Shown in pieces: positions 8,884-16,634 of a stretch of 64,000 nucleotides of DNA. Position 1 is the first letter of the stretch; every line of letters starts with the position of its first letter. The notes under the pieces were generated by a model. The model was not told the DNA's origin. It worked only from the letters and a program-made list of their open reading frames with translations, and made no database searches. Source of the stretch: Paenibacillus sp. 32352 (lineage in GTDB: Bacteria; Bacillota; Bacilli; Paenibacillales; NBRC-103111); the NCBI RefSeq assembly GCF_002042965.1, contig NZ_MZNT01000016.1, positions 1 through 64,000 of the forward strand. Reading direction: 5' to 3'. The position numbers were made by a program, and so were the translations under genes.

Positions 8884-9837
8884 ATGAATGGAACGAATGT
8901 TCAACTGCAAGCACCCAAGCATAAGCCTAAATCATTCAACTGGAGAAAAGGATTTATTCATCTGTTTCCGATTCCGGCCCTCGCCGTCTTTACGCTGTTC
9001 ATCGTTTACCCGATTCTGGCTGCATTCAGCTACAGCTTGTTCGACTGGCAGGGCTTAAGGAAAGGCGCTTTTCTCGGTATCGGAAATTTCGTCACGCTGT
9101 TTACGAAAGAACCCTTCAATACGTATTTCTGGAATTCCCTTGCCCATAACGCGTATTATTTTGTGCTGGAAATGATTTTCCAAAACGGCATCGCTTTTGT
9201 ATTGGCCTATATCATTTTCTCGAAGGTCAAGGGCGCAGAGCTGTTCAAAATGGCCTACTTTTTGCCGAGGCTCTTGTCCGTCATTGTTGTAGGCTTTCTG
9301 TGGAAGCTGATGCTGAATCCGAACTTCGGAGCCGTCAATGTGTTTCTGAAGCAAATCGGCCTGGAGCAGTGGGCGAGACCGTGGCTCGGAGAGCCCGTCA
9401 CCGCGTTGACAGCCATTATTCTGGCGAACTGCTGGTTCGGTATCGGCTTCGCGGTGTTGATTCTGCTGGCTGGCCTGCACTCCATCTCTCAAGAGGTGCT
9501 GGAAGCGGCACGGCTGGACGGGGTAAAAGGCTTCAGGCTGATCCGGTCGATCATATTACCGATGATGATGCAGTCCGTCGTTATTATTACGGTATTCACC
9601 TTCGTGCAAGCCTTTGAAGCGTTTGAGCTGGTGTACGCGATGCAGGGGTCGCAGGGGGAACCGGTTCATTCGACGGATACGCTGGCCGTGTTCTTTTACC
9701 GTACGGCATTTGGCTCCTCAAGCGGCGACGGAACGGCTATCGGTCTTGGTTCGGCGCTGGCGGTCACATTATTTTTCATTATCGCTTCGTTATCGGCGAT
9801 TTTCATGGCACTGATGAAGAAAAAAGACATCGAGTAG
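8884..9837 (+). CDS. ABC sugar transporter permease (MalF-type)
   Basis: A 317-residue inner-membrane permease with six predicted membrane spans. The EAA loop that contacts the ATPase is visible as EVLEAARLDGVKGFRLIRSI near residue 205. The first span follows LFPIPALAVFTLFIVYPI, typical of MalF/LacF-type subunits. It sits 34 nt after the binding-protein gene and 13 nt before the second permease. Confidence 0.92.
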   Translation: MNGTNVQLQAPKHKPKSFNWRKGFIHLFPIPALAVFTLFIVYPILAAFSYSLFDWQGLRKGAFLGIGNFVTLFTKEPFNTYFWNSLAHNAYYFVLEMIFQNGIAFVLAYIIFSKVKGAELFKMAYFLPRLLSVIVVGFLWKLMLNPNFGAVNVFLKQIGLEQWARPWLGEPVTALTAIILANCWFGIGFAVLILLAGLHSISQEVLEAARLDGVKGFRLIRSIILPMMMQSVVIITVFTFVQAFEAFELVYAMQGSQGEPVHSTDTLAVFFYRTAFGSSSGDGTAIGLGSALAVTLFFIIASLSAIFMALMKKKDIE

Positions 9838-9850
9838 AGGAGGGCTTGCA

Positions 9851-10675
9851 TTGAAACATTCGCTTGGAATCCGCATTGTGCAGTATGTTATTGCTTTCTT
9901 GTTCTCCGTCTTAAGTCTCTACCCGATCTTCCTCATGCTGCTTTCATCGCTGAAAACGAACATCGAAATTTTCAAAAACCCGCTCGCTTTGCCTGATGTG
10001 TGGAGTCTTGCGGCATACCGCAAGCTGCTGGAGCAGGTCCATTACTTCGACTACTTCTGGAACAGCGCGGCAGTAAGCATCATCTCCGTCACATTGATCA
10101 TCGTATTCGGGTCGCTCGCTTCGTTCTATATCGCGCGTTTTTCGTTTAAGTGGAATGGGGCGCTGTTCTTCTACTTTCTATTAGGCATGATGATACCGAT
10201 CAAGCTGGGGATTGTACCGCTGTTTATGCTGATGAAAAATTTGCAGCTGCTGAATACGCAGTTGTCGCTGATATTGGTCTATGTGGCGATAGGTCTCCCT
10301 TTGGCGGTTCTCATCTTGACGGGATTTTTCCGGACGCTGCCTAAGGAGCTGGAGGAAGCAGGGAGAATCGACGGCTGCTCGAATCTGAATATTTTGGTGC
10401 GCATTATTGCGCCGTTGATGAGGCCGGCGTTGGGCACGGTTATGATCATGAATTTTATTACTGTCTGGAACGATTTCTTCTTTCCGTTAATCTTCGTTCA
10501 AGAGGAAGCGAAAAAGACGATTCCCGTAGGTATGCTGACGCTGTTCAGCGAGTACTCCACGGACTGGAGCGTGCTGTTCGCGGGGCTGACGCTGTCGTCG
10601 CTGCCGATGATCATTTTGTTCGCCGTGGCATCCAAGCAGTTCATGGAAGGGATGACTGCCGGAGCCGTCAAATAG
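9851..10675 (+). CDS. ABC sugar transporter permease (MalG-type)
   Basis: A 274-residue second permease, pairing with the preceding one. It has six predicted membrane spans and an EAA loop (ELEEAGRIDGCSNLNIL, about residues 174-190). It starts with TTG at 9851 behind GAGGAGGG, immediately after the first permease. It ends close to the kinase gene, within one operon. Confidence 0.92.
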   Translation: MKHSLGIRIVQYVIAFLFSVLSLYPIFLMLLSSLKTNIEIFKNPLALPDVWSLAAYRKLLEQVHYFDYFWNSAAVSIISVTLIIVFGSLASFYIARFSFKWNGALFFYFLLGMMIPIKLGIVPLFMLMKNLQLLNTQLSLILVYVAIGLPLAVLILTGFFRTLPKELEEAGRIDGCSNLNILVRIIAPLMRPALGTVMIMNFITVWNDFFFPLIFVQEEAKKTIPVGMLTLFSEYSTDWSVLFAGLTLSSLPMIILFAVASKQFMEGMTAGAVK

Positions 10676-10753
10676 GATGGCAAAGCAGCCGGTATTGGCC
10701 GTATCCGACAAGGGTAGTAAACGAGGCTTTCGATGAAAGGGGGATTGCGGCTG

Positions 10754-11797
10754 ATGGATAAGAGAGAACAAGCAGAGGAAGAGCTCAGGAACCGAAGATA
10801 TATCGGGATCGATGGCGGAGGGACCAAGACCGCCTGCATCATCGGCGACGGCACCGGCCGCATATTGGCCATCTGCTATGGAGAATCGAGCAGCATCAAA
10901 TCCCGTCCGTGGGACGAAGTAAAGCGCGTGCTGAAAGAGCTTATTGAACAGGCGTTGGAGCTGTCTAGGAGTCCTATGGACCAATTGGCCGGAGTGTTTC
11001 TCGGCTTGGCCGGGGCGGACCGGCCGGAGGAGAGGAAACGCTTGTATGCGTTCATGCGGGAGCTGCTCCCCGAGCATGCCGCCATTACGGTTCATAATGA
11101 TGCGATTACCGCGTTGGCGGCCGGCACCTGGGGGGAAGGCGGCATTGTTCTCATCTCGGGAACGGGATCTATCGCCTACGGCTATTTGCCGGAAAGCGAC
11201 ACTTATGTTCGCGTAGGCGGATGGGGATATTTGCTGGGTGATGAGGGCAGCGGCTATGATATTGGCAGACAGGCCTTGGTGGCTGTCATGAAGGAGCATG
11301 ACGGGCGAGGAGTGAAGACCCGGTTGACGGAGCGGCTATTGGCATATTGGTCGCTGTCCGACCCTGATCAGATCATCAGCTATGTGTACAGCCAGGCGAA
11401 TCCTCGTACGGTGATTGCCGATGCGGCCAAATGGACCTTGATGACAGCAGAGCAAGGGGATGAAGTGGCGGAGAAGATTGTACAAAAGGCTGCTGCCGAG
11501 CTGGCCGAGCTTATCATTACGGCAAAAAGAAGGCTGACAGAGCTGCGTCCGGATGCCGATGTATCCCGGCTGCCGGTTGTACTAAGCGGGGGATTATTCG
11601 CAAACGAGGGGTTCGTGCGCCGGCTGTCAGCCCACGAAGCTGTCGCGGCAAGCGGGCTAAGCTTAAGAAGGCTTGGCATCCCGCCTGCGGCCGGCTGCTA
11701 TATTCTTGCGTTAAAGCAAGCGGGGATACAAATAACCGATAACATCAAACAGCATATTGCCGACTGGGAGGCAGGAGGGGAAGCGTCAGTTGGATAA
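10754..11797 (+). CDS. BadF/BadG-family amino-sugar kinase (MurK/NagK-like)
   Basis: A 347-residue ASKHA-fold kinase. The phosphate-1 loop is IGIDGGGTKTACI, the phosphate-2 region is LISGTGSIAYG, and the conserved GWGYLLGDEGSGYDIG follows. Members phosphorylate GlcNAc, and Clostridium acetobutylicum MurK phosphorylates both GlcNAc and MurNAc at C6. An ABC importer delivers unphosphorylated sugar, so a kinase is needed to give MurQ its substrate. This replaces the MurP PTS route of Bacillus. The ATG at 10754 is chosen because AAAGGGGG lies 10 nt upstream. Its 3' end overlaps murQ by 8 nt. Confidence 0.82.
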   Translation: MDKREQAEEELRNRRYIGIDGGGTKTACIIGDGTGRILAICYGESSSIKSRPWDEVKRVLKELIEQALELSRSPMDQLAGVFLGLAGADRPEERKRLYAFMRELLPEHAAITVHNDAITALAAGTWGEGGIVLISGTGSIAYGYLPESDTYVRVGGWGYLLGDEGSGYDIGRQALVAVMKEHDGRGVKTRLTERLLAYWSLSDPDQIISYVYSQANPRTVIADAAKWTLMTAEQGDEVAEKIVQKAAAELAELIITAKRRLTELRPDADVSRLPVVLSGGLFANEGFVRRLSAHEAVAASGLSLRRLGIPPAAGCYILALKQAGIQITDNIKQHIADWEAGGEASVG

Positions 11798-12707
11798 AAG
11801 CACAGTACAACCCGTAACCGAGCAGAGGAACGCCAAATCAGCACAATTGGACCAGCTTAGCGTTCCTGAAATTATCCGATTAATGAATGAAGAAGATCAG
11901 ACGGTTGCCAGCTCCGTGCAGCGCTCGCTGCCACAGATCACTCGTGCTGTCGAAACGATAGTGGAAGTGATGAGGCGCGGAGGGAGGTTATTCTACGTAG
12001 GAGCCGGAACCAGCGGGAGATTAGGCGTACTGGACGCCTCCGAATGTCCGCCGACATTCGGCGTCGACAAGTCGCTTGTCACCGGACTGATAGCCGGGGG
12101 AGAGACGGCCATTACGACGGCGATTGAAAATGCGGAGGATGACGATGAAGCGGGAGCGAGGGAGATCGAAGCGTATGTCACGGCAAACGATGCTGTAGTA
12201 GGCATTGCAGCCAGCGGCAATACGCCTTATGTCATCGGCGCGATCCGTCGTGCGCGGGAGATAGGGGCATTGACCGCAGGCATCTCCTGCAATGAGAGCA
12301 CTAAGCTTAGCCAGGCCGCGGAATACCCCATTGAAGTGCCGGTAGGCCCGGAGATCGTCACCGGCTCCACCCGTCTCAAAGCGGGAACGGCAACCAAGAT
12401 GGTGCTGAACATGATTACAACGACGGTGATGATCCGGCTAGGTAAGGTATATGGCAACCTGATGGTCAACGTGCAGGCGACCAACGAGAAGCTTCGCGAC
12501 CGGGTAGTAAGAATCGTAAGCGAAGCTGCCAAGGTGGATCGCGAGGTGGCCGCGGCCTTTGCCCATCAGGCAGATGGCGACGCCCGAGTGGCGATCCTGA
12601 TGATCCGCTTCGGCGTAGAGAAGGAACAGGCGGTAGAAGCGCTGACGGAGTGCGGCCAGCATTTTGGTGAGGCGATCAAGTGGCTGGAGAGGAAAAGCTT
12701 GGCCTAG
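11790..12707 (+). CDS. murQ: N-acetylmuramic acid 6-phosphate etherase
   Basis: MurQ cleaves the lactyl ether of MurNAc-6-P, giving GlcNAc-6-P and D-lactate. The 305-residue protein shows the SIS-fold signature FYVGAGTSGRLGVLDASECP followed by PTFG, the glycine-rich GLIAGGETA, and NVQATNEKLRDR near the C terminus. The start is TTG at 11790, 9 nt after AGGAGGGG; upstream in-frame codons lie within the kinase gene and lack a ribosome site. The last codons AGC TTG GCC TAG form the 5' arm and loop of a perfect hairpin. The product would pass to NagA and NagB, encoded nearby in the opposite direction. Confidence 0.95.
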   Translation: MDKSTVQPVTEQRNAKSAQLDQLSVPEIIRLMNEEDQTVASSVQRSLPQITRAVETIVEVMRRGGRLFYVGAGTSGRLGVLDASECPPTFGVDKSLVTGLIAGGETAITTAIENAEDDDEAGAREIEAYVTANDAVVGIAASGNTPYVIGAIRRAREIGALTAGISCNESTKLSQAAEYPIEVPVGPEIVTGSTRLKAGTATKMVLNMITTTVMIRLGKVYGNLMVNVQATNEKLRDRVVRIVSEAAKVDREVAAAFAHQADGDARVAILMIRFGVEKEQAVEALTECGQHFGEAIKWLERKSLA

Positions 12708-12718
12708 CGGCCAAGCTT
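12695..12718 (+). terminator. Palindromic hairpin overlapping the murQ stop (copy A)
   Basis: AAGCTTGGCC-TAGC-GGCCAAGCTT is a perfect 10-bp stem whose loop contains the murQ stop codon. It lacks a T tract (GAGCC follows). An almost identical hairpin with a T tract lies 228 bases on, and a structured repeat lies between them. Confidence 0.55.
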
Positions 12719-12922
12719 GAGCCTTTTGGGAAGCCTGAAGTGCTTGAACTATTCCGATACATTCCGGTGGGGTATACCCCTCCAGCCGCTGTTGAAACCC
12801 GTGAAAGTTGATTCTATTTTTATCAGTATTTTCACGGGTTTCAAAGGCGGACGCTATCGCTCCTCCGAGGCATACCCCACTCTCAGCATAGTTCTCGCAA
12901 AACAGGATTTCTCAACAACCTG
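12719..12922 (-). repeat. Structured repeat, copy 1 (core 12769-12878)
   Basis: Read on the minus strand, an outer stem GGGGTAT/ATACCCC encloses the conserved strands AGCGATAGCGTCCGCC and CAACAGCGGCTGGAGG. The inner stem is TTGAAACCCGTGAAA (12792-12806) paired with its complement at 12830-12844. Three more copies occur in the window with the same conserved strands but different stem sequences. The element lies exactly between two copies of a 24-nt palindrome. No convincing ORF is present. Confidence 0.75.
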
Positions 12923-12950
12923 AAGCTTGGCCTAGTGGCCAAGCTTTTTT
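12923..12950 (+). terminator. Terminator of the murQ operon (copy B)
   Basis: AAGCTTGGCC-TAGT-GGCCAAGCTT followed by TTTTTT. It differs from copy A at one loop base. With its T tract this is the functional-looking terminator, now displaced from murQ by the intervening repeat. Confidence 0.75.
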
Positions 12951-13159
12951 GTTGGTGGAGGGAGAGTAAGGCAGGGACATCGGCTCCGGATGTGGAGACC
13001 GAATCGCTGTTTCAGCTTCGCCTTATACAATGGGCAAATCATGTATGGACTAAGCAATAAAAGAATTCGCTGTATGAAGCCCATCATTGTTCATGAACGC
13101 GTTAAGTCGAGGATTGGTTCCATCAGGCTGTACTTGGCGCAATTCACGAAAACAGGAAG

Positions 13160-13201
13160 AAGCAGGCTGGCCATGATGATAAGTGGCACAGCCTGCTTTG
13201 T
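13160..13201. terminator. Hairpin terminator, probably for the small minus-strand gene
   Basis: AAGCAGGCTGGCC pairs imperfectly with GGCACAGCCTGCTT and is flanked by T-rich sequence on both strands. It lies just past the 3' end of the 57-aa gene. The rest of 12951-13224 shows nothing recognisable. Confidence 0.5.
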
Positions 13202-13224
13202 ATTAAGGTGTGGCAGATGATGGC

Positions 13225-13398
13225 TCAGCTCTTATCTTCCGCTGAGGTATCTACCACCGTGCAGCTTCCGGGATAGCCGTCGTTTTGGATCATTTCATCT
13301 AAATGCTCCCGCATCTCTTCATCTCCGGCTCTATCGGCCACGAGCTTCGCAGGCGGCTGGTGAAACTCCACAAGACCCTTCGGTTTCGCGTCGGTCAT
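13225..13398 (-). CDS. Small acidic protein of unknown function
   Basis: A 57-residue acidic protein starting MTDAKPKGLVEFHQPPAKLV and ending VVDTSAEDKS, with one cysteine. The ATG at 13398 has a good site, GGAGGG, 6 nt upstream, which is the main reason to believe it; longer versions in the same frame lack one. No family recognised. It has no membrane segment or signal peptide. Confidence 0.5.
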   Translation of the reverse strand: MTDAKPKGLVEFHQPPAKLVADRAGDEEMREHLDEMIQNDGYPGSCTVVDTSAEDKS

Positions 13399-13528
13399 TC
13401 GTATCCCTCCTCTTCTATGTTCTCTTTTGAAAGCATAAAACGTCTTGTAGCATCTGCAATCATCCTTAAATTTCAACTATAACCTTCCCTGGAGGATTGA
13501 CTTTATTCATAGGGGATGCCGGCGTATA

Positions 13529-13570
13529 AATAAAACGCCAAGGAGCTGATACGGATGCTCCCTGGCGTTT
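13529..13570 (-). terminator. Terminator downstream of nagA
   Basis: On the minus strand AAACGCCAGGGAGC pairs with GCTCCTTGGCGTTT and runs into TTTTATTTAT. It sits about 30 nt past the nagA stop. Confidence 0.85.
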
Positions 13571-13600
13571 GAGTATTTAAGAATGATGAGTACAAGTTTT

Positions 13601-14785
13601 TTAGCGAATTACGCGTCCTTGAATCCAGACGCGTTCCAGCTCGAGCTCCTTGTTAAGCAGCAGCACGTCCGCTTGCTTGCCTGCCTCAATCGCTCCGGTC
13701 TCGGATTCGATGCCGAGTCTGCGGGCCGGGGTGCCGCTCGCCATGCGGCTTGCATGCTCGATACTGATGCCGGCCTCACGGACGGCATAACGGAATGCTT
13801 CAATCATGGTCAGCGTGCTGCCTGCCAGGCTGTCGCCTTCCTTAAGCCGCGCAACGCCGCCATGTACGATGACGTCGAGACCGCCGAGCTTGTACTCGCC
13901 GTTCCCGAGACCCGCAGCGGACATGGCGTCGGTAATGAGCAGCAGATTGTCCGGGCCCTTCATTTGCGCCAGCAGGCGAATGCAGGCAGGATGGACATGA
14001 TGGCCGTCGGCGATAACTTCCGCCATGATCGCCGGGTTGGTGAGCACCGCACCGACGGTTCCCGGCTCGCGATGATGCAGGCGGGTCATGGCATTGAAGG
14101 TATGCACGGCATGGCTCAAGCCATGCTCGGCGGCAAGCATCACTTGATCATACGAAGCATCCGTATGACCCAATGCGGCCACGATGCCTTGCTGGGCCAG
14201 AGCCTCGATGTATTCCAGGGCGCCTTCGGATTCCGGCGCCAGCGTCTGCATCTTGATCAGACCAGGGAAGCGCATCGTCCAGTCCTCCAGCCATACCGGC
14301 TGTGGAGGGACGATGAACTGCGGATTTTGCGCGCCGGGCCATTTGGCGCTGATGTAGGGACCCTCCAGATGAACGCCGTGCAGCTGGGCGTAAGGCATTC
14401 CTGCCTCGCGGTAGCTTTGAACCCGCGTGAGTACTTGATCGATATCCTCCTTGGAGGCGGTAACGGTGGTTGCCAGCATGATGCTCGTACCATTCTGAGC
14501 ATGGAAGCGGGTGATCGCATCGAGTCCTTCGGCATCCGCATCCATAAAGTCATGTCCGTAGCCTCCATGAACGTGGACATCGATGAAGCCCGGCAATATA
14601 TAGCCGCCTTGACCGTCAATCACTTCGCAATCCCGGGCTAATGTCCGGGCGTGCTCGACGCTCCCGGTTTCTTTGCCGATAGCGGCGATGCGTCCATCGG
14701 ATAGCAGAATCCATCCGTTCTTTACGGTTGTATCAGGCGTGACGATTCTTACATTATAGAGATAGGTACTTTTGACTTGACTCAT
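13601..14785 (-). CDS. nagA: N-acetylglucosamine-6-phosphate deacetylase
   Basis: NagA removes acetate from GlcNAc-6-P in the cytoplasm. The 394-residue amidohydrolase shows the metal site HVHGG after PGFID, EGPY, the histidines of LGHTDAS and HAVHTFNAM, and the catalytic aspartate in ITDAMSAAG. The ATG at 14785 follows GGGAGG by 8 nt and overlaps the nagB stop as ATGA, so the two are translationally coupled. It receives GlcNAc-6-P from GlcNAc uptake and, by inference, from MurQ. Confidence 0.95.
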   Translation of the reverse strand: MSQVKSTYLYNVRIVTPDTTVKNGWILLSDGRIAAIGKETGSVEHARTLARDCEVIDGQGGYILPGFIDVHVHGGYGHDFMDADAEGLDAITRFHAQNGTSIMLATTVTASKEDIDQVLTRVQSYREAGMPYAQLHGVHLEGPYISAKWPGAQNPQFIVPPQPVWLEDWTMRFPGLIKMQTLAPESEGALEYIEALAQQGIVAALGHTDASYDQVMLAAEHGLSHAVHTFNAMTRLHHREPGTVGAVLTNPAIMAEVIADGHHVHPACIRLLAQMKGPDNLLLITDAMSAAGLGNGEYKLGGLDVIVHGGVARLKEGDSLAGSTLTMIEAFRYAVREAGISIEHASRMASGTPARRLGIESETGAIEAGKQADVLLLNKELELERVWIQGRVIR

Positions 14786-15510
14786 TTGAACAGCCTCCCA
14801 GCTTCCGAATCTACCAGTACGACTAAGTGAGGATGCGTTTGCAGCAGCGATGCAGGGCAATCCGTAGTAATAGGTCCCGTCAGGGCACGATGGACGATCT
14901 CGGCCTTGTCCGCGCCCTTCACAACCAGCAAAATCATTTTGGCTTTAAGAATCGTTCCTACTCCCATGGTCAAAGCATGAGTAGGGACCTGGTCCATGGA
15001 TTCAAAAAACCTTGCGTTCGCCTTACGGGTTTCTTCACGCAGCTCCACGACATGAGTCCCGCTGATCAAGGCATGGTCCGGCTCATTGAAACCGATATGC
15101 CCGTTATGTCCGAGACCGAGCAGCTGCAGATCAATTTGTTTGGCATGCTCCAATAGCTTATCGTACCGCTTGCACTCGGCAGCCGGATCTGCGGCATTGC
15201 CGTCAGGGATATGCGCTTGACTGCGCGGCAAATCAATATGATTAAACAGATGCGTATTCATATAATTCCGATAGCTTTCGGCATGATCCTCCGGAAGTCC
15301 CACATATTCATCAAGGTTGAAGGAAGTCACGTCACGGAAGCTTACCAGACCGCGCTGGTAGCTCTTGACGATTTCTTCATAAATGCCGATAGGCGTTCCT
15401 CCCGTGGCCAGGCCGAGGACGGCGCGAGGGTTCGTTTGCACGAGTCCGGTAATAATGCTCGCCCCGGATTCATGCAGCTTTTCATGAGAGTCAAAGGTCA
15501 GTAGATTCAC
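14782..15510 (-). CDS. nagB: Glucosamine-6-phosphate deaminase
   Basis: NagB converts glucosamine-6-P to fructose-6-P and ammonia. The 242-residue protein carries the family motifs LGLATGGTPIGIY, FNLDEYVGL (catalytic Asp) and LLGLGHNGHIGFNEP (His and general base). The start is GTG at 15510, 10 nt after AAGGAG. The short, non-allosteric length matches Bacillus NagB. It lies between an RpiR regulator and nagA on one transcript. Confidence 0.95.
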   Translation of the reverse strand: MNLLTFDSHEKLHESGASIITGLVQTNPRAVLGLATGGTPIGIYEEIVKSYQRGLVSFRDVTSFNLDEYVGLPEDHAESYRNYMNTHLFNHIDLPRSQAHIPDGNAADPAAECKRYDKLLEHAKQIDLQLLGLGHNGHIGFNEPDHALISGTHVVELREETRKANARFFESMDQVPTHALTMGVGTILKAKMILLVVKGADKAEIVHRALTGPITTDCPASLLQTHPHLVVLVDSEAGRLFK

Positions 15511-15530
15511 GAGTTATCTGCTCCTTGTGA

Positions 15531-16373
15531 TTAGCGGTATTTTTTAACCATGTGAAAAGATGTTTCAAGGCGGGGGACCAGCTCATCGAACCGGTCGCTG
15601 ATAAGTCCGACGAACAAAATATCGATGACATGCAGCTGGGCAATGCGCGATGCCATGTCGCCGCGGCGCATTCCTTCCTCCAGGGTGGAGGTGAATAAAG
15701 AGATCGAGGCAAGGGACGTCAACGTATTCGTGCCGAACTTGGTCAACGAAATGGTAGTCGCTCCGTTCTCGGCCGCGCATTTCAGCGCTGCGACCGTCTC
15801 CCCCGTTTCCCCGGAATAGGAAATTCCTATAGCGACATCCTCGCTCGTAAGATTGGATGCGGAAGTAATCTGCATATGCGGATCAGAGAACGCGAAAGCC
15901 CGTTTGCCGATGCGCACCAGCTTTTGATAAAAGTCCTGCGCAACGAGCCCTGACGTAGCAACGCCGTACAGATCGATCTGTCGTGCCGATTGGAGCGCGT
16001 CGATCGCCTTCTGCAGCTGCTTCAGGTCCAGCATGCGCGTGGTGTCGGTGATTGAGCTTACGTGATTGGCTTCCATGGCGGCAACGATGCTTGAAAGCGG
16101 ATTGCCCGCAATAATGTCTTGATAAGATTGAACCGAGGGCAGCTGAGCCAGCTCAGCCGCAAGCTTGACTTTAAATTCCGTGTAGCCGGAAAAGTGAAAC
16201 ATCTTGCAGAAGCGGGAGATGGTAGCCGTGCTTCCTCCGGATTGCTGTGAGAGCTCGGTGATGCCCATTTGGACGATATTTTGCGGGTGGGCCAGGACAT
16301 AGGCGGCAATCTCCTTCTCCTTCGGGTTCATCGATTCCATTTGCTCTTGAATAGCGCTTAATATTCCGGCCAT
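15531..16373 (-). CDS. RpiR-family regulator of the nag genes
   Basis: A 280-residue RpiR-type regulator. The N-terminal HTH contains GITELSQQSGGSTATISRFC, and the SIS domain has DLYGVATSGLVAQDF and IGISYSGETGET. It resembles the MurR-like protein at 5635 throughout, so the two are paralogues. It is first on the nagBA transcript, 20 nt upstream of nagB, where Bacillus would use the GntR-type NagR instead; control by GlcNAc-6-P or GlcN-6-P is inferred. The ATG follows AGAGG. A palindrome just upstream is a candidate operator. Confidence 0.85.
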   Translation of the reverse strand: MAGILSAIQEQMESMNPKEKEIAAYVLAHPQNIVQMGITELSQQSGGSTATISRFCKMFHFSGYTEFKVKLAAELAQLPSVQSYQDIIAGNPLSSIVAAMEANHVSSITDTTRMLDLKQLQKAIDALQSARQIDLYGVATSGLVAQDFYQKLVRIGKRAFAFSDPHMQITSASNLTSEDVAIGISYSGETGETVAALKCAAENGATTISLTKFGTNTLTSLASISLFTSTLEEGMRRGDMASRIAQLHVIDILFVGLISDRFDELVPRLETSFHMVKKYR

Positions 16374-16389
16374 ACTTACCTCTTTAAAA

Positions 16390-16402
16390 GAAAATTATTT
16401 TC
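16390..16402. promoter_or_regulatory. Candidate RpiR operator upstream of the nag operon
   Basis: GAAAATTATTTTC is a perfect palindrome (GAAAAT, T, ATTTTC) 17 nt upstream of the regulator start and next to AT-rich promoter-like sequence. It resembles the site upstream of the other RpiR gene (arms GAAAT/ATTTC), which supports cognate or shared binding. Confidence 0.5.
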
Positions 16403-16634
16403 ATATATACTAAAAATACAAGAAAAACTTTTACATCCTAACTATAACGAATTTCCAAACCAATAGCAATAACCTCCGACCCGGTTTAAGAAATTGAAAA
16501 GATAGCGGTTCCAAAATTGAGAATCCAATTCCATACTTTATAAGACGTTCCCTGACGGCGGGTGTAGAATGAAGCTTGCCTAACCTGACGAGACAGGTTG
16601 ACATGTACATCAAAACCGAAACTGAGGTGAGGAA

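Noticed and set aside
12717..12923. 68-codon frame inside repeat copy 1
   Set aside because: No ribosome site and the sequence is explained by the palindromic repeat.
13583..14641. 352-codon plus-strand frame over nagA
   Set aside because: nagA on the minus strand has full catalytic motifs, a ribosome site and coupling to nagB.
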